From: Parasulfuritortus sp036391875
GTDB lineage: Bacteria; Pseudomonadota; Gammaproteobacteria; Burkholderiales; Thiobacillaceae
Direction: 5' to 3'
Length of the DNA: 64,000 nt
NCBI GenBank assembly: GCA_036391875.1
Contig: DASVZA010000022.1
Span: 14,103-78,102 of the forward strand
The position numbers and the translations under genes are program-made. Within the stretch, counting starts at the first letter, position 1, and the number at the start of each line of letters is the position of its first letter. Positions 1-7,879 of the stretch are shown in pieces. The notes beneath the pieces are model-generated. The model saw nothing but the letters and a program-made list of their open reading frames with translations, had not been told where the DNA came from and did not search any database.

Positions 1-330
1 GACACGGTCGTCACCCTGGCGCCCCTGCTGGGCCTGTTCGGCACCATTATCGGCATGTTCAACGCCTTCTCCGGCTTGGGCGAGGGCGGCGCCGTGCCGG
101 TCCAGGTTACCGGCGGCGTCGCCGAGGCGCTGATCGCCACCGCCAGCGGCCTGCTCATCGCCATGGTCGGCATGGTGTTCCTGAACAGCCTGAACAGCCG
201 CATCCGCCTGCTGGTGCATCAACTCGAGACGCTCAAGCAGATGCTCATCAACCGATTCGCGCACGCCCCGGAGCTGGCGGGCATCCGCGGCGAGCTGCGC
301 CCGGTGGCCGTGGCGGGGTTGGGGCGCTGA
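1..330 (+). CDS. exbB: ExbB/TolQ-family proton channel protein (5' end outside window)
   Basis: The frame is open from base 1, so the start lies upstream and only the last 109 residues are present. They cover the end of the MotA/TolQ/ExbB domain: a Gly-rich hydrophobic stretch (PLLGLFGTIIGMF) that matches the conserved segment before the third membrane helix, then a second hydrophobic helix followed by a basic cytoplasmic tail. The family forms a pentameric inner-membrane proton channel around ExbD and energises TonB. exbD follows after 3 bases and tonB overlaps exbD, so this is an exbB-exbD-tonB operon. A TolQ assignment is less likely because a complete tolQ lies at 31326 in a tol-pal locus. 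Confidence 0.9.
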   Translation, partial: DTVVTLAPLLGLFGTIIGMFNAFSGLGEGGAVPVQVTGGVAEALIATASGLLIAMVGMVFLNSLNSRIRLLVHQLETLKQMLINRFAHAPELAGIRGELRPVAVAGLGR

Positions 331-333
331 GCC

Positions 334-732
334 ATGCGTTACTTCGAAGTGCGCAAGCCGCGCATCGAGATCATCCCGATGATCGACATCATGCTGTTCC
401 TACTGGTGTTCTTCATCATGATGGCGATGAAGATGATCCCGACCTCGGGGCTGGTCGGCCATCTGCCGTCCAGCACCACCAGCCAGGCCCTGCCACCGGC
501 CCGCGTGGTCATCGAGATCCATGCCGACGGTTTGCTGGTGGTCGATCAGGTCGCGACCAACCTGGATGGCCTCAAGGCCCGTCTGCGGTCCGTGGCCTCG
601 GCCAACGGCAAGACCATCGTCACCATTGCCGGGGCGGCATCCGCTTCGCTGCAGCAACTGACAACCGTCATGGACGTCTGTCACCAGAGCGGCATCACCC
701 AGATCGGCCTGTCCACACAAAATGTCGATTGA
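334..732 (+). CDS. exbD: Biopolymer transport protein ExbD/TolR family
   Basis: 132 residues, the usual ExbD length. A short basic cytoplasmic N-terminus leads into one membrane helix (about residues 15-35) that carries the conserved Asp at position 18 (MIDIMLFLLVFF), the residue that relays protons in this family. The remainder is the periplasmic domain. It starts 3 bases after the exbB stop and its last 11 bases overlap tonB. Function by family: with ExbB it converts proton motive force into work on TonB for outer-membrane receptor transport. Confidence 0.92.
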   Translation: MRYFEVRKPRIEIIPMIDIMLFLLVFFIMMAMKMIPTSGLVGHLPSSTTSQALPPARVVIEIHADGLLVVDQVATNLDGLKARLRSVASANGKTIVTIAGAASASLQQLTTVMDVCHQSGITQIGLSTQNVD

Positions 733-1417
733 TCAAGCCGGACGTCGTTCCGATTCCGGCCGGCTGACCCTGCCGTTCACCCGGGCGCTGCTGTCGGCGG
801 TGGCTTTGGAGGGCGTGTTGCTGGTCGGGGCAGGTGTCCTGCTGGCCCGGGCTGAAACGCCGCCCCAGCCCAAGGCGCCCGAAATCATCCAGCTTGCGTT
901 CGACGATCCCAAGGTCGAAGAAGTCAAGAGGCCCGTAAAGAAGGAAACACCGAAACCGAAGCCGGTGCCGCGAAAGGTGTTCCAGCCGCGGCTTCAGCCC
1001 CCTCCGCCGCCGCAGCCTGTTCCGCCACCGAGCAGGCCGTTGCCGGTCGTGAACGACTCGCCGGTGAGCGAGAAGGTCGCCGTTCAGGCGCCGCCGCCAC
1101 CGCCGCGCGATGACTCGGCGGCCAAGGAAGCCAGTTTCGCCGCCCAACTCAAAGCGGCGATCCAGGCTGCCGTGGTCTATCCTCCGGCCGCCAGGATGAG
1201 CGGCTTCCACGGCCGGGCGCGGATCGAGTTCGTGTTCAGGAACGGTATCTGCAGCCAGGTCCACGTGATCCAGAGCAGCGGCAGTGGCTTGATCGACCGG
1301 GCCGCGTTGGCCGCGGTCACGGCCGCGACACCACCGCCGATCCCGGATTCGCTCAAGGGACGCAGCGTGACGTATCAGGTCACGGTGTCGTTCGAGTTGA
1401 GTCCTGCCGAGGACTGA
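722..1417 (+). CDS. tonB: TonB family energy transducer
   Basis: 231 residues. One N-terminal membrane anchor (about residues 19-42), then a Pro/Lys/Glu-rich periplasm-spanning region with PKP and PPPP runs (about 50-130), then a C-terminal TonB domain (about 145-228) with the YPPAARMSGFHGRARIEF and SYQV-type core seen in the family. The ATG lies inside the last codons of exbD (11-base overlap), which suggests translational coupling. It would couple the ExbBD motor to outer-membrane receptors. No TonB-dependent receptor is visible in the window, so the substrate cannot be named. Confidence 0.9.
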   Translation: MSIDQAGRRSDSGRLTLPFTRALLSAVALEGVLLVGAGVLLARAETPPQPKAPEIIQLAFDDPKVEEVKRPVKKETPKPKPVPRKVFQPRLQPPPPPQPVPPPSRPLPVVNDSPVSEKVAVQAPPPPPRDDSAAKEASFAAQLKAAIQAAVVYPPAARMSGFHGRARIEFVFRNGICSQVHVIQSSGSGLIDRAALAAVTAATPPPIPDSLKGRSVTYQVTVSFELSPAED

Positions 1418-1469
1418 GCGCCGACCAGCGTGCCGGTTGCGGGGAGTGTTTGCGCAAGCGGCCGAGGCG

Positions 1470-1712
1470 CTATCCGCCCGCCAGTCGCAGCCACGAGTTT
1501 TCGTTGAGGGCGACCTCGTATTTCGCCCAGTTCGAGAATTCGGCCAGGGTGCAGCGGGCGGTTTTCCTTCGGCAGATGCCGGCGACCCCCTTGAAGCCGA
1601 CCACGGTGTCGCCGGTTTCCGTGTCGACCGCGATCTCGACCACCATGCGCACGCCCCAGGAGCGGCCGTAGGCGCCGTTGCTGTAGTAGCGGTGCAGGGC
1701 GATGGCGGGCAT
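1470..1712 (-). CDS. 80-residue conserved-looking small protein at the end of the sat/apr-linked operon
   Basis: No family recognised. The ATG overlaps the TGA of the upstream VWA gene as ATGA (1710-1714), the classic sign of a translationally coupled last gene, which is the main reason to accept it. The product is soluble, basic and mixed alpha/beta in appearance: an N-terminal aromatic stretch (HRYYSNGAYGRSWGVR), a beta-like segment with Asp/Glu (VVEIAVDTETGD), two Cys (CRRKTARC) and a C-terminal NWAKYEVALNENSWLR segment. There is no signal peptide or membrane helix. By position it is a candidate accessory subunit of the AAA+/VWA pair. Function unknown. Confidence 0.65.
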   Translation of the reverse strand: MPAIALHRYYSNGAYGRSWGVRMVVEIAVDTETGDTVVGFKGVAGICRRKTARCTLAEFSNWAKYEVALNENSWLRLAGG

Positions 1713-3823
1713 CAGTGGGTGAGCCTGCGGTAGATGTCGGCAACCTTGGCCGGCAGCTGGGCGACGTCGTCCAGGATCACGTAGCGGGCGGCGCCGTACA
1801 TGTGGGGCAGGTAGTCGCGGGCGTCCTTGTCGATGGTGATGCAGAACGGGTGGATGCCGGAGCGGCGCGCCTCGAGCAGGGCCATGCGGGTGTCCTCGAT
1901 GCCGTAGGGGCCGCGGTAGGCGTCGAAATAATCATCCGGCCGGCCGTCGGACAGGGTGACCAGGATTCGGGTGCGGGCCTCGACGTCGTTCAGCAATTTC
2001 GAGAGGTGGCGGATGGCGAAGCCCATGCGGGTGTATTCCTGGGGTGCGATGCCGGCGATGCGGGCCTTCACTTCCTCGCCGTAGGGCTCGGCGAAGGTCT
2101 TGATCCGGAACAGCTCGCAGCGCTTGCGGGTGATGCCGGAGAAGCCGTAGATCGCGTAGCGGTCACCCAGCCGCTCAAGTGCCTCACAGAGCAGGATCAG
2201 CGCCTCGCGCTCGGCCTCGTTGATCCAGCCCTTGGTCGAGCCGGACATGTCGACCATGAAGGCCACAGCGATGTTGCGCTCGGCCCGGTGCATGTGCATG
2301 AACAGCCGGTCACTCATCTCGCTGCCGTCGCGGGCGTCGGCCAGCGCCTCGACCAGGGCGTCGAGGTCGACTTCGTCGCCCTGGGTCTGGCGCTTCAGCA
2401 GCCTGTTCTCGTCGCGCATGGCCTCGAACCGGTGGCGCAGCTGCTTGACCAGGGGGGCGTATTTGTCCAGGGTGCGGCGCGGGAAATCGTCGAACAGCGG
2501 CTTCACGTCCTTCTCCCGCATCACGCACCAGTTCTTGCGGTAATGCTGGCGGCCCATGTCCCACTCCGGATAGAACAGCGCGCCTTCCTCGTGGTAGGTG
2601 CCTTGCCAGACCGCGTCCGGGTCGCTCGCCTGGTCCTGGTAAAGGCCGGGATCGTATTCGCCGTCGCCGGCCGGGACCAGGTATTCGGGCGGGATCTCGC
2701 CGAAATCGAGGAACACGGAAGTGAGCAGCTGCTTGACGTCGTCGGGCGGCGCCACCGGCATGCCGTCCAGGGTCAGCTCGAAATCCAGTTGGCCCTCTGA
2801 CTCGTCCGACGCGGCTTCGAAACGGGGCGGTTGGTCGTCGGGCGCGGCCGCATCGGGTTTGTGCCGCCGCAACTCCTCGGCCATCTCGGCCAGCTTGACC
2901 CGCAGGCGGGCCTTTTCCTTCTCCAGTCGGGCGGCGCGGGCAGCGGCCACGGCCTCCGGGTTGAGCGTGCCCTGATAGGAGAGCGGGATGAAGTCGGGCA
3001 GGTGCCAGGCATCCGGCAGCAGGGCCAGGCTGTCCTCGACTTCGGCATGGTCGCCGAGCCGTTCGGCCAAGCCGGCCCAGCCTTCGGCCAGGCGGTCGCC
3101 GAGCGCGCCGCCCAGGCGGCGCAGATCGCGGTGCAGGCCGGGTAGCTCGCGTGCCAGTCGTGCGGTCAGGCGCAGCGTTTCCAGCCCGTGGAACTGGGCC
3201 AGGGCGCGGACCGGGTCAGGAAAGTCCGCGCACACCGACACGGTATCGGACCTCAGGCTGCCGAACCGGGTCTGGGCCCAGAGGAAGGCCGCCATGGCCT
3301 TGGTCAGCTTGAAGTTGTCGGCCCGGCTCTCGAAGGCGGCGACGATGGCCGGCAGGACGATCTTCTCGCCGTCGGTCCAAGCCGATTCGCCCTGTTCCAG
3401 CTTGAGTTTGCGCCCGGACAGGCCGTGCACGAAGTTGCCCAGCACCGGGGCCGAGTCCTCGAACAGGGCGCCGGCCGCCTGTTCGTGGCGCTGCTGCATG
3501 AAGTTGCCGACCGCGGCGGCGACGTCGAGCGCTGCGTACATGCCGGCCCGGTCGTAGGTGTCGCACAGGTGCACCGCCCAGGCTTCGATCACCCGTTTGT
3601 CGAAGCGCTGGATCAGGTCGGGCGCCCGCTTGGCAAAGTTGAAGGCGAGGGTGATGTGAGTGGTCGCGACGCGCTTGATCCAGTCCAGGACGAAGTCCTG
3701 GTCGGTACGGTCGAGTTTGCACAGGGCGCGGGCGACGGGGCCGACCTGGTGGAAGGTGAATTCGACCTCGAGCCAGTCGTCGAGCAGGGACTCGATCTCG
3801 TCGCGGGTAAGGGGCGCCGTCAT
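1712..3823 (-). CDS. VWA-domain protein of the NorD/CbbO family
   Basis: 703 residues. The C-terminal third is a von Willebrand A domain with an intact MIDAS: DMSGST at about residues 525-530, a Thr in the EYTRMGF segment and LSDGRPDD downstream. The N-terminal 450 residues are the alpha-helical part typical of NorD/CbbO. In this family the VWA protein is the adaptor of a NorQ/CbbQ-type AAA+ ring that activates a metalloenzyme or Rubisco. The AAA+ partner lies directly upstream (gap 93 bases holding a strong hairpin). No cbbLS/cbbM or norCB gene is in the window, whereas sat-aprBA sits just upstream in the same direction. Start at ATG 3823; a short antisense-strand alternative is not credible. 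Confidence 0.9.
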   Translation of the reverse strand: MTAPLTRDEIESLLDDWLEVEFTFHQVGPVARALCKLDRTDQDFVLDWIKRVATTHITLAFNFAKRAPDLIQRFDKRVIEAWAVHLCDTYDRAGMYAALDVAAAVGNFMQQRHEQAAGALFEDSAPVLGNFVHGLSGRKLKLEQGESAWTDGEKIVLPAIVAAFESRADNFKLTKAMAAFLWAQTRFGSLRSDTVSVCADFPDPVRALAQFHGLETLRLTARLARELPGLHRDLRRLGGALGDRLAEGWAGLAERLGDHAEVEDSLALLPDAWHLPDFIPLSYQGTLNPEAVAAARAARLEKEKARLRVKLAEMAEELRRHKPDAAAPDDQPPRFEAASDESEGQLDFELTLDGMPVAPPDDVKQLLTSVFLDFGEIPPEYLVPAGDGEYDPGLYQDQASDPDAVWQGTYHEEGALFYPEWDMGRQHYRKNWCVMREKDVKPLFDDFPRRTLDKYAPLVKQLRHRFEAMRDENRLLKRQTQGDEVDLDALVEALADARDGSEMSDRLFMHMHRAERNIAVAFMVDMSGSTKGWINEAEREALILLCEALERLGDRYAIYGFSGITRKRCELFRIKTFAEPYGEEVKARIAGIAPQEYTRMGFAIRHLSKLLNDVEARTRILVTLSDGRPDDYFDAYRGPYGIEDTRMALLEARRSGIHPFCITIDKDARDYLPHMYGAARYVILDDVAQLPAKVADIYRRLTH

Positions 3824-3858
3824 CGGACGTTCCTGAGCGTGTTGATCCTTTCCCCCAG

Positions 3859-3881
3859 CCCCTCCCCCTGGGGGGGAGGGG
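3859..3881. repeat. Perfect 10-bp GC hairpin between the AAA+ and VWA genes
   Basis: Arm CCCCTCCCCC (3859-3868) pairs with GGGGGAGGGG (3872-3881) around a 3-base loop. It fills part of the 93-base gap in an otherwise tightly packed operon. There is no T-run on either side, so it is not a standard terminator. It resembles C/G-rich intergenic palindromes that are often repeated in genomes of this type, or it could set the expression ratio of the two genes by stabilising the upstream mRNA. Confidence 0.6.
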
Positions 3882-3916
3882 TGCGCAGCAGCGCCGGAGA
3901 GGGGGATCGGGCCATG

Positions 3917-4729
3917 TCAGAACAGCGAGGCGGACAGTTCCTGGATGGCGGCCAGCATGTCCGGGTCGTCGGTGACGGCCTGGGCCACGGCGCTCTGGCA
4001 GGCGACGACCGGGTCGACGCCGCTGGCGATCAGTTTGCCGGCATGGACCAGCAGCCGGGTCGAGGCGCCTTCGTCGAGGCCGCTGCCTTTCAGGTTGCGG
4101 GTCATGTGGGCGAACCTGACCAGCTTGTCGGCCATGGCCGGATCGACCTTGGCCTCGTTGGCGACGATGCGGCGTTCCAGTTCGGGCGCCGGATAGTCGA
4201 ACTCCAGGGCGACGAAACGTTGCCGGGTGGATTGCTTCAAGTCCTTCAGCACGCTCTGGTAGCCCGGGTTGTAGGAGATGGCCAGGCAGAAGTCGTCGGT
4301 GGCTTCGAGCAGTTGGCCCAGTTTCTCCATGGGCAGGGCGCGCCGGTCGTCGGCCAGCGGGTGGATGACCACCATGGTGTCCTTGCGCGCCTCGACGATC
4401 TCGTCCAGGTAGCAGATGCCGCCGACACGCACGGCGCGGGTGAGCGGGCCGTCGACCCAGACCGTCTCGCCGCCCTTGACCAGGTAGCGGCCGACCAGGT
4501 CTGAGGCGGTCAGGTCGTCGTGGCAGGAGACGGTGATCAAAGGCCGTTGCAGACGCCAGGCCATGTACTCCATGAACCGGGTCTTGCCGCAGCCGGTCGG
4601 GCCCTTGAGCAGGACCGGCAGCTTGTTTTTGTAGGCCGCTTCGAAGATGGCGATCTCGTCGCCGACCGGCTCGTAATACGGTTCGCTGCGGATGTAGTGG
4701 GTCTCGGGCGTGAGGGCCTGGGCGTCCAT
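3917..4729 (-). CDS. AAA+ ATPase of the MoxR / NorQ / CbbQ family
   Basis: 270 residues, the normal CbbQ/NorQ size. Walker A is GPTGCGKT (43-50), Walker B is ICYLDE (105-110), and there is a C-terminal NorQ/CbbQ-type lid region. These proteins form hexameric rings that, with a VWA adaptor (CbbO, NorD), remodel an oligomeric enzyme: Rubisco for CbbQO, nitric-oxide reductase for NorQD. The start is 3 bases after the stop of the YkgJ gene, and the VWA partner follows. I leave the symbol blank because the usual client gene is absent and the neighbours are sat-aprBA. Confidence 0.92.
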   Translation of the reverse strand: MDAQALTPETHYIRSEPYYEPVGDEIAIFEAAYKNKLPVLLKGPTGCGKTRFMEYMAWRLQRPLITVSCHDDLTASDLVGRYLVKGGETVWVDGPLTRAVRVGGICYLDEIVEARKDTMVVIHPLADDRRALPMEKLGQLLEATDDFCLAISYNPGYQSVLKDLKQSTRQRFVALEFDYPAPELERRIVANEAKVDPAMADKLVRFAHMTRNLKGSGLDEGASTRLLVHAGKLIASGVDPVVACQSAVAQAVTDDPDMLAAIQELSASLF

Positions 4730-4732
4730 GCG

Positions 4733-5689
4733 TCAGCCTTCGCCGTCTCCGCAGCCGCAGTCGCCAGGTTGGCCGGCCGGGGCGCAGTATTTCTCGTCCT
4801 CGAGCTTGTCGCGGTTGGCTTCGAATTCGGCCTTGATCGCCTCGGCCTTGGCTTTCAGCCGCTCGATGCGGGCCTCGTAGGCGCCATCCTTTTCCTCGAT
4901 GCTCTTCTCGTTGAACAGGACCTGGCGCAGGAAGCGGTCGCCGAAGGCCAGCAGCTTCTCGTCGTCGGCGACCAGCTCGGCCATTTCCTCGACCGGGATG
5001 TTGTAGGTCTTGTTGAACGATTCGCTGATGACGAAGGCGCGGAAGCGGTCCAGGTCGTAGCTGGCCATGAAGAACAACTGGTTGGAAATCATCGGTGGCT
5101 TGCCGATGGCGGGACCGGCCGATTTCTTTTTCAGGATGAGTTGACGCCAGCCGCGGCCCTTCTCGTCGTACTCCGTGGCGCCTTGGTCGGCGCGATATTG
5201 GTCGATGGTCTGGAGGTCGGGCTCCTGGTGGCCGAAACAGGTGTCTTCCTTGACCAGGGCGAAGCTCAAGCGGTCGACGTACTCGTCCGAGTTGCGCACC
5301 GAGAGCAGGGCGACCGGGTAGTAGCGGCAGGCGGTCGGCCGGTCCGAGTAGACCGAGCAGCCTTCCTCGACCATGAACTGGCAGGCGGTGCCGCCTTCGA
5401 CGCTGCGCAGCTTGACGCCGGGCGTGCCGTCCTTGTCCATCTCGTAGGGCACGGTGTACTTCTGCAGGAACTCGCCGGACGAGATGCCGAGGTGGTTCTT
5501 GAGGCGCAGGATGTCGTAGGGGGTCAGGGTGATGTCGATGTTGCTGCAGCAGGCGTTCCAGCACTTCACGCCGCGGTGGCAGCGGAATTTGAGCTCGGTG
5601 TCGCCGTCGAGCATGGTGGGCATGACCGGGCCGTTGCCCTGGGGGGCGTCCTTGGCCAGGTTCTTGAATCGTGCGTCGTAGTCTTGCAT
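4733..5689 (-). CDS. YkgJ-family cysteine-cluster (Fe-S or zinc binding) protein
   Basis: 318 residues. Cysteines sit at 37, 43, 47, 48 (FRCHRGVKCWNACCSN), then 103, 111, 121 (TACQF, EGCSVYSDRPTACRYYPV) and 151. This is the CxxxxxC..CC...C..C..C signature of the YkgJ family, thought to bind an Fe-S cluster or zinc. The C-terminus is an extra Cys/Gly-rich tail (CAPAGQPGDCGCGDG) after a charged helix. Family function is not established. It begins about 160 bases after the aprA stop, beyond a terminator, and is 3 bases from the AAA+ gene, so it is probably the first gene of a three- or four-gene unit, possibly reached by readthrough from aprA. Confidence 0.88.
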   Translation of the reverse strand: MQDYDARFKNLAKDAPQGNGPVMPTMLDGDTELKFRCHRGVKCWNACCSNIDITLTPYDILRLKNHLGISSGEFLQKYTVPYEMDKDGTPGVKLRSVEGGTACQFMVEEGCSVYSDRPTACRYYPVALLSVRNSDEYVDRLSFALVKEDTCFGHQEPDLQTIDQYRADQGATEYDEKGRGWRQLILKKKSAGPAIGKPPMISNQLFFMASYDLDRFRAFVISESFNKTYNIPVEEMAELVADDEKLLAFGDRFLRQVLFNEKSIEEKDGAYEARIERLKAKAEAIKAEFEANRDKLEDEKYCAPAGQPGDCGCGDGEG

Positions 5690-5712
5690 GGTGATCTCGC
5701 TAGTGTTGCCTG

Positions 5713-5775
5713 CCTGTAGGACCGGCTTCTGCCTGGATTTTACAGCCTGGAGCCTGCTAAAGCCGCTCCTACAGG
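5713..5775. repeat. REP-like imperfect palindrome
   Basis: Arm CCTGTAGGACCGGCTT (5713-5728) pairs with AAGCCGCTCCTACAGG (5760-5775) with one mismatch; the inner 31 bases contain CCTGG repeats. The arm core TGTAGGAGCGGCTT is the type found in repetitive extragenic palindromes of many proteobacteria. It lies between the aprA terminator and the YkgJ gene. REP elements can stabilise upstream mRNA or be mobilised by RAYT transposases; no RAYT gene is in the window. Confidence 0.7.
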
Positions 5776-5798
5776 TAGGGATACTGCCTCGGTAAAGT

Positions 5799-5830
5799 AA
5801 AAACCGGGCGCCTTGTGAGCGCCCGGTTCT
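5799..5830 (-). terminator. Rho-independent terminator of the sat-aprBA transcript
   Basis: On the minus strand a 9-bp stem (ACCGGGCGC, plus positions 5803-5811, pairing with GCGCCCGGT, 5819-5827) is followed by five Ts (plus A-run just left of 5803). It starts about 20 bases after the aprA stop. It should end most apr transcripts before the YkgJ-AAA+-VWA genes. Confidence 0.85.
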
Positions 5831-5848
5831 TAAGCTAGAACCGACTGC

Positions 5849-7861
5849 TTAGTGGGCAGCGGGCTTGAACAGCTTGGACTTGTCGACCAGGTCGACGTGC
5901 TTGCGCTTGAAGCAGGTCCACTTGCCGGTCTTCTTGTCATAGATGGAGTTGACGAAGCAGTGCCAGTTCTCCTCGTCGACGAAGTTCTTGTCGGCGCGGT
6001 AGTAGAAGCCGGGGTAACGGCTTTCCTGACGGAACATGATGTGACGCATGTGGGCTTCCGCCGTGAGAATACGGTGGTAGTTTTCCCAGGCGCGCAGCAG
6101 TTCGTGCAGGTCCTTGGCACGCATCTTCATGGCGTCTTCCTTCAGCATGTCCAGCTTCTCGGAGGCCACGTTCAGCATGTGCTCGTTGGTGATGTAGTAG
6201 GTGGCAACACCGGCGACATACTCGTCCATGATCTTCTGGAGGCGGAACTGCAGCATCTTCGGCGTGATGTAGTTCGGGTTCACGTCGATGGCGGTGGTGT
6301 AGTCCTTGAACTCCAGGTAGTTACGGACCGGACGGTAGATCTCGTCGACCAGCTCTTCCACGGAGGTGTCGAGCTCGGGCTTGAAGTCCTTGTTGTCCAG
6401 GCAGTACTTGACCATGGCCTTGGCAGCCATACGGCCTTCGGCGTGGGAGCCGGAGGAGAACTTGTGGCCGGAAGCGCCGACGCCGTCACCGGCGGTGAAC
6501 AGGCCCTTGACGGTGGTCATGCCACGGTAGCCCCAGTTCCAGCCGGACGGCAGGTGGGCGGGGACGCCAGGCAGTTCTTCGCTGGTCGGGGCGCCGACGT
6601 CTTCGGGGCCGGAGGTCCAGATGCCGCAGCAGCCGGAGTGCGAACCGAGCAGGTACGGCTCGGTCGGCATCAGCTCGGAGTTCTTCTTCTCGGGCTCGAT
6701 GTTCTCGCCAACCCAGATGCCGCACTGGCCGACGCACATGTCCAGGAAGTCTTCCCAGGCTTCGGCTTCGAGGTGCTTCACTTCGCGCGGGGTCAGCGTT
6801 TCCTTCAGCTTGCCGAGGGCGGTGACGGTGTCCATCCAAATCGGACCGCGACCTTCCTTCATTTCCTTCAGCATCAGGTGGTTACGCAGACAGGAAGCGG
6901 GAACGGCGGCCTGCCCGTACGGGGGGTAGTCGTTCAGCATTTCCTTGTTCTTGGCCATGTAGGCTTCGCCGAAGGCGTTGGTGGCCTGGGACTTGAACAG
7001 CAGGAACCAGGCACCGACCGGGCCGTAACCGTCCTTGAAGCGGGCGGGCACGAAACGGTTTTCCATCATGGTCAGCTCGGCGCCGGCTTCGGCGGCCATG
7101 GAGTAGGTGGAACCGGCGTTCCAGACCGGGTACCAGGCGCGGCCGGTACCTTCACCGACGGAGCGGGGACGGAAGATGTTCACGCAACCACCGGCGGCCA
7201 GCAGGATGGCCTTGGCCTTGAACACGTACAGCTTGTGCTCGCGGGTGGAGAAGCCGACGGCGCCAGCGATGCGGCTGGGGTCGTTCTTGTCGTTGACCAG
7301 CTTGACGATGAAGACGCGTTCCTGGATGCGGTCCAGGCCCAGGGCCTTCTTGGCGGCTTCAGCGACGATCCACTTGTAGGATTCGCCGTTGATCATGATC
7401 TGCCACTTGCCGGAACGGACGGGCTTGCCGCCGTCCTTCAGCGGGGTCATGCCCTGGGCGCCGTCGTGACGCTCGCCGTTCTCGTCGGTCTTCCAAATGG
7501 GCAGGCCCCACTCTTCGAACAGGTGCACGGACTCGTCGACGTGGCGGCCGAGGTCGTAGGCCAGGTCGTCGCGGGTGATGCCCATCAGGTCGTTGGAGAC
7601 CATACGGGCGTAGTCAGCGGGATCCTGCTCGGAACCGATGTAGGTGTTGATGGCGGACAGACCCTGGGCCACGGCACCGGAACGGTCCATGGCGGCCTTG
7701 TCGACCAGCTTGATCTTGAGGTCGACGCCGGAGGAAGCCTTGGCGGCTTCGGCCCAGCGCATGATCTCGTAAGCGGCGCCGCAGTTGGCCATGCCGCCAC
7801 CGATCATCAGGACGTCGACTTCTTCCTGAACAACTTCGGGATTACCAAATTCACCAGCCAT
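5849..7861 (-). CDS. aprA: Adenylylsulfate (APS) reductase, alpha subunit
   Basis: 670 residues, near the usual 630-670. The N-terminal FAD-binding fold (VDVLMIGGGMANCGAAYE, about residues 15-32) belongs to the fumarate-reductase/AprA flavoprotein family. AprA-typical segments are present: RSGAVAQGLSAINTYIG, ENRFVPARFKDGYGPVGAWF, LGSHSGCCGIWTSGPEDVGA and a C-terminal RYPGFYYRADKNFVDEENW block. The enzyme interconverts sulfite plus AMP and APS; in a sulfur oxidiser it runs toward APS, with sat then releasing sulfate and ATP. It follows aprB after 18 bases that contain a good ribosome site (AAAGGA). Cytoplasmic. Confidence 0.98.
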   Translation of the reverse strand: MAGEFGNPEVVQEEVDVLMIGGGMANCGAAYEIMRWAEAAKASSGVDLKIKLVDKAAMDRSGAVAQGLSAINTYIGSEQDPADYARMVSNDLMGITRDDLAYDLGRHVDESVHLFEEWGLPIWKTDENGERHDGAQGMTPLKDGGKPVRSGKWQIMINGESYKWIVAEAAKKALGLDRIQERVFIVKLVNDKNDPSRIAGAVGFSTREHKLYVFKAKAILLAAGGCVNIFRPRSVGEGTGRAWYPVWNAGSTYSMAAEAGAELTMMENRFVPARFKDGYGPVGAWFLLFKSQATNAFGEAYMAKNKEMLNDYPPYGQAAVPASCLRNHLMLKEMKEGRGPIWMDTVTALGKLKETLTPREVKHLEAEAWEDFLDMCVGQCGIWVGENIEPEKKNSELMPTEPYLLGSHSGCCGIWTSGPEDVGAPTSEELPGVPAHLPSGWNWGYRGMTTVKGLFTAGDGVGASGHKFSSGSHAEGRMAAKAMVKYCLDNKDFKPELDTSVEELVDEIYRPVRNYLEFKDYTTAIDVNPNYITPKMLQFRLQKIMDEYVAGVATYYITNEHMLNVASEKLDMLKEDAMKMRAKDLHELLRAWENYHRILTAEAHMRHIMFRQESRYPGFYYRADKNFVDEENWHCFVNSIYDKKTGKWTCFKRKHVDLVDKSKLFKPAAH

Positions 7862-7879
7862 TGTTATTTCCTTTCCAGA

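Noticed and set aside
334..732. Calling the first operon tolQ-tolR-tolA
   Set aside because: A full tol-pal locus exists at 30921-36181 and the third gene has a TonB-type C-terminus.
1437..1733. Plus-strand frames opposite the 80-residue gene
   Set aside because: No operon context; the minus-strand gene has an ATGA-coupled start.
1712..4729. Naming the AAA+/VWA pair cbbQ-cbbO or norQ-norD
   Set aside because: Family fits both, but no Rubisco or nitric-oxide reductase gene is in the window, so the client-specific names are not supported.
3216..5564. 782-codon minus-strand open frame
   Set aside because: Runs out of frame across the real YkgJ, AAA+ and VWA genes; Arg/Pro/Gly-rich translation typical of GC-rich shadow frames.
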